Source: Zopfochytrium polystomum (lineage: Eukaryota > Chytridiomycota > Chytridiomycetes > Chytridiales > Chytridiaceae). Taken from it: a stretch of DNA of 64,000 bases. The stretch covers positions 1 to 64,000 of the forward strand of contig JAIVFJ010000193.1 of NCBI GenBank assembly GCA_025765615.1, written 5' to 3'. This document shows, in pieces, positions 54,437 through 64,000 of the stretch; position 1 is the first letter of the stretch; each line of letters opens with the position of its first letter. The notes beneath the pieces are model-generated. The model did not search any database, was not told the DNA's origin, and was given only the letters and a program-made list of their open reading frames with translations. Both the position numbers and the translations under genes were made by a program.

Positions 54437-54745
54437 TAGACTTGAAGCAGCCCCAATAGTTACAACCATTATCTACAGTTTAGCGCACGCACCCAGGTCT
54501 TGAGTATTTAGGTAAAACAAGGAACATGACGAATTGATTGCTTGTGCCGGATTAGTACCGAGCCCGCGGTCTGTGAAGCCCAGATGACCTGCACGGTGCA
54601 GTGCTACCGAAAGAAGCGGTTAGATGTTTCACGCGACTGCGCGACGTGGAGAGAGAACCGATCTTGTTTTTACTGGTAAGAATTTATTATTCTAGTGCAA
54701 ATGTTCGTCGCTTCGAGGCGACAGTACAATCATTCAGCTGAATTC
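54437..54745. other. Spacer
   Basis: 3' flanks of two convergent genes; nothing recognised. Confidence 0.4.
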
Positions 54746-55368
54746 TCAGACACAATCTTGAGCCCCACATTGGTGCTGAGAAAATAGCATTTCAATGTTG
54801 TCTTGCAACACGGCTATCTGAGCCTCAAGGCACTTGACTTCCTCACGTCCAGAGTCAATAATGGTGTGCAATTCGGCAACAGCGGCTTGGTGCTCTTGTT
54901 CTTGAGCAAATAGCTGGTCGACCAAAGTCCGTTCCGAGATCTTGGCTATCCTCTTAGCAATCACTGGAGTACTCCGAAGCTGCCGATGCTGTGTTTGATT
55001 GCTTTGTCGATCTGGTCGCTGCATCACAGATCGCTTTTTCTTTCAATAGCATCGATAGCTGGATCTGATTGTTGAAGTTCTTTGCGAAGAAGCTGATGGA
55101 GCGAGCCCAGATTTTCTGAAGCTTGCGAACCGGCAGGATTTGATGGGATAGCTTGCCGCATGGTGAATTTGACGGGGAATGGGTCGTCGATAAAACGGCT
55201 CTGATTCTGGCGATAGGGTCGCTTGTGACGGATTGAGCGTTCTGATGGACTCCTTGCGATTCGCGGTACTCTGGATGGATGGACGGGAACATTGATCTGG
55301 TGACGGCTATGAAGGGGCTGATGAGTGATCGAGCCAATCTGTGACGGAAGGGATTGCTCAGACCGCAT
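54746..55368 (-). CDS. Hypothetical protein with a C-terminal coiled coil, one apparent frameshift
   Basis: Two overlapping frames. The first (55368-55024) is basic and Pro/Ser-rich, ending AIDAIERKSDL. The second (55024-54746) contains a helix with heptad character (LFAQEQEHQAAVAELHTIID, then VKCLEAQIAVLQDNIEMLF). The stop of the first overlaps the start of the second. A T5 run (plus strand 55035-55039) sits just before the junction, and one extra base there would fuse them into about 207 aa. A single gene with a homopolymer error is therefore more likely than two. No family recognised. Confidence 0.45.
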
Positions 55369-55602
55369 TTTCAGGGCCGATCTGTCGATGATGAGAAGGT
55401 ACTAAGGATACGCAAGAGTACTGTTGAGCTGGTGGACAGGAACCGTGTAGCTGGTTCTGCTCGAAGTTCGAGTGGGTCCTGGTTTGACGCGTGGAAGGTC
55501 GGAGCTCCAAATGATCAAAATTCTGTGAAGCATATTTGCAAACACCTGACCAATTTATGTGCTTCGCGGTTGTGTCCACGAGTGGCGGCATTCCTCCAGG
55601 TG

Positions 55603-57159
55603 TCATTCCAAAGCTTTAAGACGTGATTCACGTTCGGAATATGCAGCGTCAAGCACACAGCCCATCGCCCACGAGAGGTGCAAGACGGCAGGATGATGGA
55701 ACCAATCGAACGCATGGTTCATCCCGGGGACCTCGGCATACGCAACCACCATCTTACCGCCTCTTCCCGCCTCCTCAACAAACGACCGCGCCTGCTCGAC
55801 AGGCACAAGCGTATCCGCAGCACCATGCACGACAAAAAAAGGCGGGAGCGCGCCCCGCGCCTCCAACGGCACGGCCCTGAGCACCGTCAGCGGATCCGCC
55901 CACCCCGCCACGCTCCGCCCCGTCTTCCGCACAGACTCCTTGTCGGACATCTGCACCAGCCGCTTGCGCAGCTGGCCGGATCCGAGGGCGTCGAACGGCG
56001 CATAGAGCGGGATGCACAGCTGCACGGAGGTGTCGACGTCTTCCCAGCCGCGCTGGAAGACGGGGTCGTTCTGCGTAAACGCGAGGAGGGTGGCGAGGTG
56101 GGCGCCCGAAGACGAGCATGACACTGCGACGAAGGACGGGTCACCCCCGTGGATTTGGGCGTTGCGGCGGACCCATCGCAGCGCCTTTTTGCAGTCGCAG
56201 AGGATTTCGAAGAGGCCGACGGCGGGTGAGAAACGGTGGTAGATGTTGACGATGATCCAGTGAATGCGAATCTGGTTATTCAAAAGGGATGACGGTCGGT
56301 TTTGACAGTCTTGATGAAAAAATGATCCAAACGCACCATCACAGGTCGTCCTCTGTATCCCGTTGATTTCCTAAAGATATCCAGCTGGAGCAGCTGCGTC
56401 GACGTTTCACCGCCAGCATTCCGTAGCTCATCGTGGGACACATACAAAACTGCCATCGGAGCCGTCTCAAGGTCAAATCATTCCGTTTTAGTGCGAGACC
56501 TACCGTTTTTGATGTGATCGATGTTCCAAGGAACGCTTATTGGGAAGACCGTCTCCGTGAAGAAGGAGACTCTGGTAAATGAGGTCTCTTAGCAAATCAG
56601 CAGTGGGTGAAATCGGAAAATTCCTCACGAAAGTGCTCATGGTGCGACGATCTCTTCTTCTTGGACCGACTCAGTCCGCTTGATTTTCTTTGCGAACGAT
56701 TGCGCAGCTTGCTCGATCGGTGCTTGAGTCAAACGATGGCTTCTCAGCCATGTCAGAATGCACGCCAGACGACAAGCGTTGGGGATGAGCGACAATACGA
56801 CGCTGAAGCAATCTGCGGCAGAGAGATGGAATGGGTAAATATGACGCAAGTGCTTCCGTCCATGTCTCACTCGATCGAGCGAGAAGGCGAACCGCCGCCA
56901 GGCCTACTTCGTTGAAAAGGAGGATTGAGCCTGATCGTTGTCGATATAAACATGCAAGGAGGTATTTAGGTCGACGATCAATTCTCTTTTTGCTCCACAT
57001 ACCTGGCAGTTCGGCGAAGGAGCTTACTAGCAGAGACCGCCAGGGGCTGCCAAGCACGCGGACCAGCAGCCGAGTTAGTACGAGCTGTGCAGCCGCCATC
57101 GTGCCGATAGCCGCGACCTGGAGTGCCGCCAGGCCGGCTTTGGCTGCTGCTGCGGCCAT
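55603..57159 (-). CDS. HSL-like alpha/beta hydrolase paralogue lacking the HGG oxyanion motif
   Basis: Exons parallel those of the plus-strand paralogue: a start at 57159 with LAALQVAAIGTMAAAQLVL, an exon with SILLFNEVGLAAVRLLARS, one with NACRLACILTWLRS, then ETVFPISVPWNIDHIKN. An exon ending STGYRGRPVM follows, and a last exon begins IRIHWIIVNIYHRFSPA. In the last exon about 22 residues including HGGAW are missing, so IRIH runs straight into WIIVN. The nucleophile region reads VSCSSSGAH instead of VSGGSAGGH, while Asp (HGAADTLV) and His (GMNHAFDW) remain. The frame stays open, so this may be a non-catalytic pseudoenzyme or an early pseudogene. The fourth exon's boundary is not fully resolved. 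Confidence 0.7.
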
Positions 57160-57960
57160 ATCCAAGGAAGGTGCGTGCTGACAAACCTCGGAGGTCCGAA
57201 GGGAGGAAAGATTTCCTCTGCGAAACCGACCCATCGCAACATTCAGATATCGCAACATTCAGATAATCAAGCGCATGAAACAATCGCTAATATTGCAAAA
57301 GCGTAACAAAGAATCGCGTTGGCAGCGTGCAGGGAGTCTTCGCAAGGATGGCATAGCATTGAATGCTGCAAAATATCCCCCTTCAACACGGCATCGCGGC
57401 TTGGATGGTGCAGATGCCGTGGCCAGTGATGCTCAGCAGCCGTAGCTGAGATTCCGGAAATAGTCGCATCACAAACTTAACCGCTCAGATCCAACGGCTC
57501 GTTGATGTGCTGGCGAGAAAGTTTGCAGCGGATTGAAATGAAGTGGGCCCTAAGTCTAATTTAATAAACGTTCGTTCTTGTCCCTCGTTGTTTGGACGAT
57601 CGTCCATAATCTTCGCTAAGCCAAGCCCGTGGGGAAAGGCCTGTGCTGTTCAATATACAGATTGGCCGTCGTTGGTACCATGCAGTTGTCTGACACGATA
57701 AACGATCATCTGGGCAAGACGCGATCACTGCACAAACGGGGATGCTACGGATTTCTGACATCCCTTCGAGCTCAAATCCGCACTCCACTGTGGATTGCCG
57801 GAACTGCAGGCACGCAGCCTCAAGCTCGAAGTAGGACGTCGTGGGAAGATGCTGGCGCACCTCCCAAAAGAATTAGCCGAAAGTTTTCGACCAGTCGCCC
57901 AATCTCCCAATTTCATTGGACCGTGCTTTATTACATACTCCTTTTCAATCAGACCCAGCT
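57160..57960. other. Spacer upstream of the second esterase
   Basis: Minus-strand open stretches (57561-57860, 57725-57964) have no recognised domain; the second overlaps the cytochrome c peroxidase 3' end and is a shadow. A short direct repeat (atcgcaacattcagat) occurs at 57233-57264. Confidence 0.4.
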
Positions 57961-59176
57961 TCACAGCTTGGAGCCAGCCGAACGCTTGACACCGAGATCA
58001 AGAAGCTTCGAGAATGCAGAGGCAAAGTCTTCAAGGAGGTTAAATAATGAGTAAGTGCAAGGAGAGCAACGCAGCACAAATCACCAACACGAACCTTTGT
58101 AAAAGGCATCTTTATCCTTGGCGTACAGCTCGACAATCGGCTTGAACTTGGGGTCCCAGATGAGCGCCATGTCGGTGGGAAGCATCATCAGTTCATCGTC
58201 AGGGTCCGCGTATTGTTCCGGTCCGTCCCATTTCTTCTTCTTCCACTCCACCGTCGTCAAGAGCTTGAAGTACTGGTTGGAGAAACGGTCGGGGGTGTTG
58301 GTCCACGCTGAAAAAAGTAAGCGTTAAAGGGACGGCCAAACTTTACAATAAATCAAACTGAAGCTCACGTCCGCTGTAGCCGCTGCGATCGGTGTGGCAT
58401 CGACCCAAAGTGTGAGCACCGGAAAGCGCGACGATGTCTTTGTCGTTGAAGCCCATGCGGTAGAAGACGTCCCGAATGTGCTGTGCGCCTTGTGAAGCGT
58501 CCGGAAGCCTGCCGTTAGGAGGAATCTCCTTGGTGGTGACAGTTTTGGGGTCCTTGTCGGTGCGGCCTCGAGAGAAGATCAGCATTCGGAGGTCAACTCT
58601 GTCGGACAAAGTCAACAAACCAGGGGTCCACGGAACGAGGGGTCCTCCCATGGCAGCGATGGCAACGACTCCGGCAAGGGTCCACAGATCAGCGTAGGAG
58701 ATCCAAGGGTGCTTCTGTTTGATGGGTTCCAAGAAGGCGCTGGGGTGGGACGGATCATTCGACAATTTTCAGTCTCCGACTTCGATCTGATTCTGAAGAG
58801 TGGTTGTTGGCATCCTTACCGCGCCTTCTCCAGACCTGCGTTCGCGCCGTCAGTGGATTCTGGCTTGAAGCGCATCGTGGCGCCGTTGGAGCCGCCGGAG
58901 CCATCGTGCTTGGAGTAGGTGCCCGAGGCATGCCAAGCCAGGCGGACTGTTGGGGGATCGGGGGAAAGCGGGACGCGAAACGCGAGATCGGATCAGCGAG
59001 CTGAGGATTCCAACCCATATCGCGACCAAACAATCGATGGACGAATGCATAGGCGGGTAGTAGGGAGACTCACCCAGGACGGGGCCGAGCGAGCCGTCGT
59101 CCCACTCGGGCTTCTTGAGGATGGCCTGGATGTCGCGCGCGACGGCCTGGTACTTAGAGGGAAGGTTGGACGCCAT
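57961..59176 (-). CDS. Cytochrome c peroxidase-like heme peroxidase (class I)
   Basis: About six exons. The first (59074..59176) begins [15 protein letters not shown] and the last is 57961..58028, ending [16 protein letters not shown]... and TGA. The distal heme pocket is [20 protein letters not shown] (Arg, Trp, His). [20 protein letters not shown] and the proximal-His motif [11 protein letters not shown] follow, then [15 protein letters not shown]. Class I peroxidases reduce H2O2 with cytochrome c or ascorbate. There is no mitochondrial presequence, so this may be a cytosolic form. An apparent in-frame insertion after PWTPG (about 58569-58622) is better read as a 54-nt intron, restoring PWTPGRTDKDP. 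All key residues are present and the length is normal. Confidence 0.9.
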
Positions 59177-59644
59177 GGGGTTGGAAGGAGATTTTTTCTC
59201 TGGTTTTGTTTTTCTCAAATTTTCTGTGTCGGCCCAACTCGGCCTCCACATGCCGAGTGATGACGTCACCGGGGACAGCTGAGAGAGCCAGCCACACTGT
59301 CGCATTGGGTTGCGACCTTTCAGAAAACAGTGGAAACTCGAGGGGGCGCTGGGGGACCGAGCTCAGCAGCACTTGGAAAATGAAGTACTTGGGAGCGAAG
59401 AAGAAAGAGAGAAAGGGTGATAGTTGAATTGAGGAGAAGTGGGGTGGCTGGGGGTGGCTGGCCGAAGGTGGTAGCTGGGAGCGCGGTCTGGGTAACAGAG
59501 TTTTGGAGATATTACACACCGCACATTGGAACTTGTCGAGTGGTCGTTTTGGGGAAAGTACACGTTGCCCACTTGTCAACCCACAACGAACAATTAATTT
59601 GCGTTAGATCCGCGCCCGCCGCCAGCCCTGCAACCGATCGCATA

Positions 59645-61266
59645 ATGAGCAGCAGCAGCAGCAGCACCAGCAACGCGAATCGCGACGAGGCACTGCGATG
59701 CTTGGACGTGTCGAAGAAAAAGTTTGAAGCGGGCGATGTCGATGGGGCCATCAAGTTTGCAAAGAAGAGCCTGACCCTGGCCGAATCACCTGATGGCTAC
59801 AGCTGGGTACGTTACCTTGTGTTTGATCTACAAAGGGTTTCTTGAGTGTCGGCCTTTAGTCTGGTTTAAGGCCTCAGATCGCGGATCTTTGCGATGGGCA
59901 AGGCTGATCGCTCCTTTGATTGTTTCCAATTTGGCAGCTTGAAACTCTTGAAAAGGCGCGAAACTCGGGGACAGCGTCAGCAGCGCCACGAAATGGATCA
60001 TCCTCTTCCTCCTCTTCTTCATCATCGTCATCATCATCTTCATCTGCTCCAAGACCTGCCGCGTCCTCTTCTTCCTCTTCGACCTCTTCCTCGTCAAGTT
60101 CGAACGCAGCAGAAGCAGCGCCTTCCAGACCGTACACCCCAGATCAAGTCGAAGGAATCAAACGGATTCAGGGGGTCAAAGCGAAAGGCGATCTGTACGG
60201 CATTTTGGGCCTCGAAAAGGGGTGCTCTGACTCCGATATCAAAAAAGCGTACCGCAAGGTGAAGGACGTGGTGCTGCTTTGATCGTGCTTCCATCGTCTT
60301 ACTCAGCTTCCTTGTCACCCCAGCTGGCGCTCCAGTTCCACCCTGATAAGTGTGGCGCACCAGGAACTGACGAGGCTTTCAAGGCGATCGGCCATGCCTT
60401 CGCTGTGCTTGGTGATGAGCGGAAGAAGGAGCAGTACGACCGATTTGGTATCGACCCTGAGTCATCGGCGGGACGATCTGCGGCCAGCACCAGCGGAGGC
60501 GGGCCGAGTGCCGCGTTCCAACGTGGTGGCTTTGGCGAGGAGATCAGCCCGGAAGATCTCTTCAACATGTTCTTCGCCGATCTTGGGGGCGGTGGAGGTG
60601 TGTCAGCCGGGCCGCTTTCGATAAATATGACTGCTGATTCTTTTCCCGACGTCGCCAGGAATTCACTTTAGCGCCGGCCCCCACTTCCGTCGCCAGTTCC
60701 GTTTCCAGCAAAACCCCGCCTTCCAAAGGCGTCAACACCAACACGCCCAAAACCAACAAGCCGTCCCCGTCACCACCCAGCTCCTGCAATTCCTCCCCTT
60801 CCTCATGATTTTCGCCTTCTCCATATTCTCCAGCTTCATTGGCGACTCAACCAATAACGCAGCGACCTTTTCTTTCGAACGCACTCGCACGTACAGCCTC
60901 CCTCGCAGCACCCCAAACCACAATGTTGCGTACTTTGTCTCTCCCACTGAGTGGACGTCGAAAAAGTACGACACCTCTCCACGCCGAGTGGAGGCCCTCG
61001 ACAACCTGGTCGAATCCCACGTGCTCAACAACCTACGCCACATGTGTTCGCGGGAGAGGCAGTACAGGAGCCAGCACATTGCGGGGGCGTACACATTGTT
61101 TGGCGTGCACGAAGAGAGGTTAAAGAAGGCTCAGGCGATGCCGATGCCGAATTGCGACAAGCTGGTCGAGTGGGAGCGGGTGTCGGATGAAATTCGGAGG
61201 AGTTTGAGGGGGCGAAAGGAGAAAGTAGGCGTTACTGATGCGACTGGGGCAAGGACCGAACTCTGA
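59645..61266 (+). CDS. DnaJ homologue of the DNAJB12/14 type (ER membrane J-protein)
   Basis: Four exons read in frame: 59645..59806, 59938..60258, 60324..60597, 60659..61266, 454 aa. The N-terminus (DEALRCLDVSKKKFEAGDVD) is followed by a Ser-rich linker and the J domain (DLYGILGLEKGCSDSDIKKA, HPDKC with the essential HPD). Next come a Gly/Phe-rich segment, a transmembrane helix (LLQFLPFLMIFAFSIF) and the DUF1977 domain (VAYFVSPTEW, RVEALDNLVE). This order defines the tail-anchored ER Hsp40s that recruit Hsp70 for ER-associated degradation. An intron interrupts the J domain just before the HPD. Confidence 0.92.
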
Positions 61267-61579
61267 CTTTCAAACGCGTCGAGTTTGTCGTTTGTGGGCC
61301 TTCGCTCGTTACTTTGGGGGAAGTTTCATTTGCCTCACTCCTTTTGACACCTCCTTTATTTCGTTTCTGATGATGCAGCCGCTCCATTTTCAGCGGGCGC
61401 ACTCCTTGCCGCCTTCTGTTTCAAAGTTAGCCCATAGATTCTAAGGTAGAAGGAAAATTGCCAGTCCTTGCTGCCCATCATATTGCGGGACCGGGTTTAT
61501 TCTTTTCTAGATTAGTCTATTCGCTGGAACCTCATTGTCTTTCGTCATGTGAATTTGATGCTGTCCGACTACTTGCAAC
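61267..61579. other. Convergent spacer
   Basis: Nothing recognised between the DnaJ and membrane-protein 3' ends. Confidence 0.4.
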
Positions 61580-62206
61580 CTATGCCGCGGAGTCTGCCTT
61601 CAAAGAAGGCCCCGGAGCCGTAACCGTAACGTTGGCGCTGGAGGGACCGTTGCGCGAATCCGATTTGCTTGGCGAGTTGGAATTGACGGACACCACAACT
61701 TTTGCAACGGCAGCCGGAGCGAACAAGTCGGCCGTCATCAGGATCACCTTCAAGTTGTCGATGACGTGCTGGAACCCCGTGTTCCCGGTCGGCAGCGTGC
61801 CCAAGAGGGCAGTGGGGTCGGTGGTATTGGCAAGCTTGTACGCTTCGATTGCCGCGATGATCAAGAATCTGAAGCAGTCTGAACCCAGAATCGCTTGGAA
61901 GATGGGCTTTCCCCTTGAACCGATCGCCGTTTGCGCCTGCAGAATCTCGAGCAGCGCCACGAACGTGCCGCAAAGAATCACGGTGTCGATAGACACGTCG
62001 GCAACGTAGAGGATCAGTTTGAGGTACCAGGCTTGCGGCGGGGACGAGCCGTATCCGCCAATGAGAAGAAGAGACGCCATGGAAAACGCGAGTGACACGA
62101 GGCCAACGTCTATCTTGGCTGCCCCTGCGACAAAGCCAACGGCGACAGGAGCTTGAGTCGGCGACGCTGAAGGCTCTGATGATAGGGTGGAAGTCGTCGA
62201 CGACAT
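61580..62206 (-). CDS. Multi-pass membrane protein, shortened paralogue
   Basis: Single exon, 208 aa from the Met at 62206. It aligns with the upstream neighbour (62781-63791) at both ends: a Ser/Thr-rich start, then VAGAAKIDVGLVSLAFSMAS, and later SSPPQAWYLKLILYVADVSI, ILCGTFVALLEILQAQ and GNTGFQHVIDNLKVILMTA. The neighbour's central block of about 130 residues (four or so helices) is missing, yet the frame is preserved. The remaining helices number about three to four. This is an in-frame internal deletion in a tandem duplicate. No family recognised. Confidence 0.65.
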   Translation of the reverse strand: MSSTTSTLSSEPSASPTQAPVAVGFVAGAAKIDVGLVSLAFSMASLLLIGGYGSSPPQAWYLKLILYVADVSIDTVILCGTFVALLEILQAQTAIGSRGKPIFQAILGSDCFRFLIIAAIEAYKLANTTDPTALLGTLPTGNTGFQHVIDNLKVILMTADLFAPAAVAKVVVSVNSNSPSKSDSRNGPSSANVTVTAPGPSLKADSAA

Positions 62207-62780
62207 TTTGATGGTATCCGCCCGTGTTTGCAAGTGTTTTTTGTTTTACTTTTTTTTGGTCCGTTGTGAGGGGGTTTATCAGCAATTTTATGAAGAATTG
62301 ACAGGCATTTGGCCAGTCTCGACTCTACTATCTCAAACGACAAAATTGACAGTTGACAGCGGGAGGTTCTCGTTGTGGGAACCGTTGGTGGATTTGAGGT
62401 TGGTGGATTTGACTAGTTCGGTGTTATGATGAAGTTTGCCCGAAGGTTAAGAACTGCCCTATTCCAAAGTAGTAAAACTTTATAGTAAATCAGTTGTTCC
62501 AGTGTTATTTATTCACGGTTTGGCAGAAATCAGCCATGCGCAAAAGACTGGTGTTTGATTTAGGCCGATACAGAAGTGCTTCGTACTTAGGTTAAGAAAA
62601 CCGCATTCAATTTCATCATGACGACCCAATCGACGTGCGTCCTGAATGGATGATGTCGGCTCAACTTGCATAAAGGAAACATAGTACGAAGAAGTTTCAA
62701 GTATTTGACCTATTTTCAGTGTATTTTGCGTCCGGCACAGGTTTAATGGAACATTTCCGTCCACTGGGATCAAATCGAGC
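62207..62780. other. Spacer between the tandem membrane-protein genes
   Basis: No gene recognised; presumably the promoter of the shortened copy and the 3' flank of the full-length copy. Confidence 0.4.
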
Positions 62781-63791
62781 CTAACTGAGAGAAAGTCCAC
62801 CAGAGAGGCCATTGGATGATTTTGCCTTGTGCAAGCTCGTGGTTTCGACAATCTTCACCACGACAACCGGCGCAAATAGGCTTGCCGTCATCAAAGCCAT
62901 CTTCACGTTGTCGATCAAATGTTGGAACCCGTTGTTCCCCGTGGGTAGGGCACCAAGAAGGTTAGCCGGATCCGACGCATTCGCAAGCTTGTAAGCTTCG
63001 ATGGCGGCGATAAAGATGAATTTGAGGCAGTCTGATCCGAGCACCACTTTGAAGAAGGGCGTCTTTTGCGAGCTGTGATCTCTATGTGTCTGCAGGATGG
63101 CAAGCAGAGCAACAAACGTGCCGGAGAGAATGACAACACCGATGGCAATGTCTGCGGCGTAGATTGTCGATCGCAAGTACCACGCCTGAGGTGGGGCCGA
63201 GGTATAGCCACCGCTTGCCGTATGCTTCGCGTATGACATGAAATAGACGGTCACGACGATGGCGATAACGATGTAGAATAAAAGAAGGAACTTCAGCAGC
63301 AGCCCAAACACGAGCGACGCGATCCTATTCGTGTTTGCAAACAGCAGCGCCAGGCGACGTTCGTACAAAAAGTAGAGCAGCGCCATCGAAAAGTACAGCA
63401 CAAAATTGACGCAGAAATATCGGAAACGCGGCTCCAGCCAGAACGTGACCGCGTAGGTAAGAGCAACGGCAGACTTGAACTCGTTGCACGCGCTCGCACA
63501 AAACGCCACGATGACAAAACCATGATCGCCGCCGCTGAAATTCGAGCGAGTTCTGCCGGAAGATCGCGCCGTGGCGATGACGGAAGTAACGAGCTTCCAC
63601 GACATAAAGAGAAAGAGGAGGGAGGCGATTGCAAAAGCGCTGGACATAAGGCCCACATCGATCGGAGCTGCACCTGCCACATATCCTGCTGGTGGTTGCG
63701 ACGGTGAAGGGACTTGCGTGCTGCTGGTCGTTTGGGTTGGAGACGAGACAGTAGCAGAGATCGATCCAACCGTCGCGTTGGCTGCATCCAT
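62781..63791 (-). CDS. Seven-helix-type membrane protein of unknown function
   Basis: Single exon, 336 aa. A short Ser/Thr/Pro-rich N-terminus is followed by hydrophobic segments around VGLMSSAFAIASLLFLFMSW, VIVAFCASACNEF, SAVALTYAVTFWLE, YFCVNFVLYFSMALLYFLY, LVFGLLLKFLLLFYIVIAIV, IYAADIAIGVVILSGTFVAL and VKMALMTASLFAPVVVV. About seven helices are present, so a receptor-like topology is possible, but there is no diagnostic motif of a known GPCR family. The next gene downstream is a shortened copy. Confidence 0.7.
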   Translation of the reverse strand: MDAANATVGSISATVSSPTQTTSSTQVPSPSQPPAGYVAGAAPIDVGLMSSAFAIASLLFLFMSWKLVTSVIATARSSGRTRSNFSGGDHGFVIVAFCASACNEFKSAVALTYAVTFWLEPRFRYFCVNFVLYFSMALLYFLYERRLALLFANTNRIASLVFGLLLKFLLLFYIVIAIVVTVYFMSYAKHTASGGYTSAPPQAWYLRSTIYAADIAIGVVILSGTFVALLAILQTHRDHSSQKTPFFKVVLGSDCLKFIFIAAIEAYKLANASDPANLLGALPTGNNGFQHLIDNVKMALMTASLFAPVVVVKIVETTSLHKAKSSNGLSGGLSLS

Positions 63792-64000
63792 TTCGAGCGG
63801 AAAAATTAATTTGCTGGTGGATTCGCGTTTCTATGGCGCTATGACAAAACATAGGTTAATCATTTGAATCGCGGCTTAAATTATAGTAATCACAGAGCCA
63901 GAAAAGGTGATTGCTTCAATTAATATTGTCGCAAACGCTTCCAACAAAAGTTGTGATCCTTCATCGCAGTGCGAATGACGAAAGCTGGCCAAGTGCCGTC
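63792..64000. other. Window end
   Basis: AT-rich sequence upstream of the membrane-protein gene; nothing recognised. Confidence 0.4.

Overview
This window looks like nuclear DNA of an early-diverging fungus, most likely a chytrid (Chytridiomycota). That placement is inferred from gene content and was not tested. The genes are eukaryotic, with short GT-AG introns of roughly 35-110 nt, GC-rich coding sequence and AT-rich or homopolymer-rich spacers. Fungal families are present: OPT oligopeptide transporter, GT32/OCH1-like glycosyltransferases, PNGase A-type amidase, cytochrome c peroxidase, a P450 with an FNAGPR heme motif, and NLP (NPP1) proteins. There are also animal-like pentameric ligand-gated ion channels and WWKDSG-repeat proteins.

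Layout. 1-5.1 kb: a frame-broken C2H2 factor and a decayed multi-pass membrane/RING-H2 gene. 5.9-6.2 kb: tRNA-Arg(ACG) and tRNA-Ser(AGA). 6.7-15.1 kb: the most striking region, four pentameric ligand-gated ion channel (pLGIC) genes; three are intact by splice-aware reading and one is a truncated pseudogene. 15.4-20.9 kb: a second C2H2 factor, a P450 and a WWKDSG-repeat protein. 21.1-28.1 kb: a MULE/FAR1-type transposase gene next to a LINE-like element bounded by a 19-bp target-site duplication. 28.3-30.9 kb: a PNGase A relic and an intact PNGase A gene. 31.2-33.3 kb: transposon debris, an intron-containing tRNA, tRNA-His and a repeat-protein relic. 33.9-36.1 kb: an SDR and an LEA-like protein. 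37.6-40.2 kb: the OPT transporter. 40.9-42.8 kb: two small signal-peptide proteins. 43.4-48.8 kb: a GT32 array with two wrecks, one nonsense copy and one nearly intact copy. 49.9-52.5 kb: tandem NLP genes. 52.8-57.2 kb: a convergent pair of HSL-like esterases flanking a coiled-coil gene; one esterase has lost its HGG motif. 58-61.3 kb: cytochrome c peroxidase and an ER-type DnaJ. 61.6-63.8 kb: two paralogous multi-pass membrane proteins.

Two themes run through the window. The first is local tandem duplication followed by decay (pLGIC, GT32, NLP, esterase, multi-TM, PNGase A, repeat protein). The second is that several apparent frameshifts sit in short homopolymers (C2H2 gene, P450, GT32 copy C, coiled-coil gene). 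Those may be assembly errors and should be separated from the genuine lesions, such as the 4-bp duplication in pLGIC copy 2.

The pLGIC cluster is the best candidate for an undescribed system. The predicted proteins keep the anion-channel M2 signature (PAR) but lack both Cys-loop cysteines. They also carry a fifth hydrophobic helix after M4, which would place the C-terminus in the cytosol. Two intact subunits are transcribed divergently from a 281-bp shared promoter, which suggests co-expression and possibly a heteromeric receptor.
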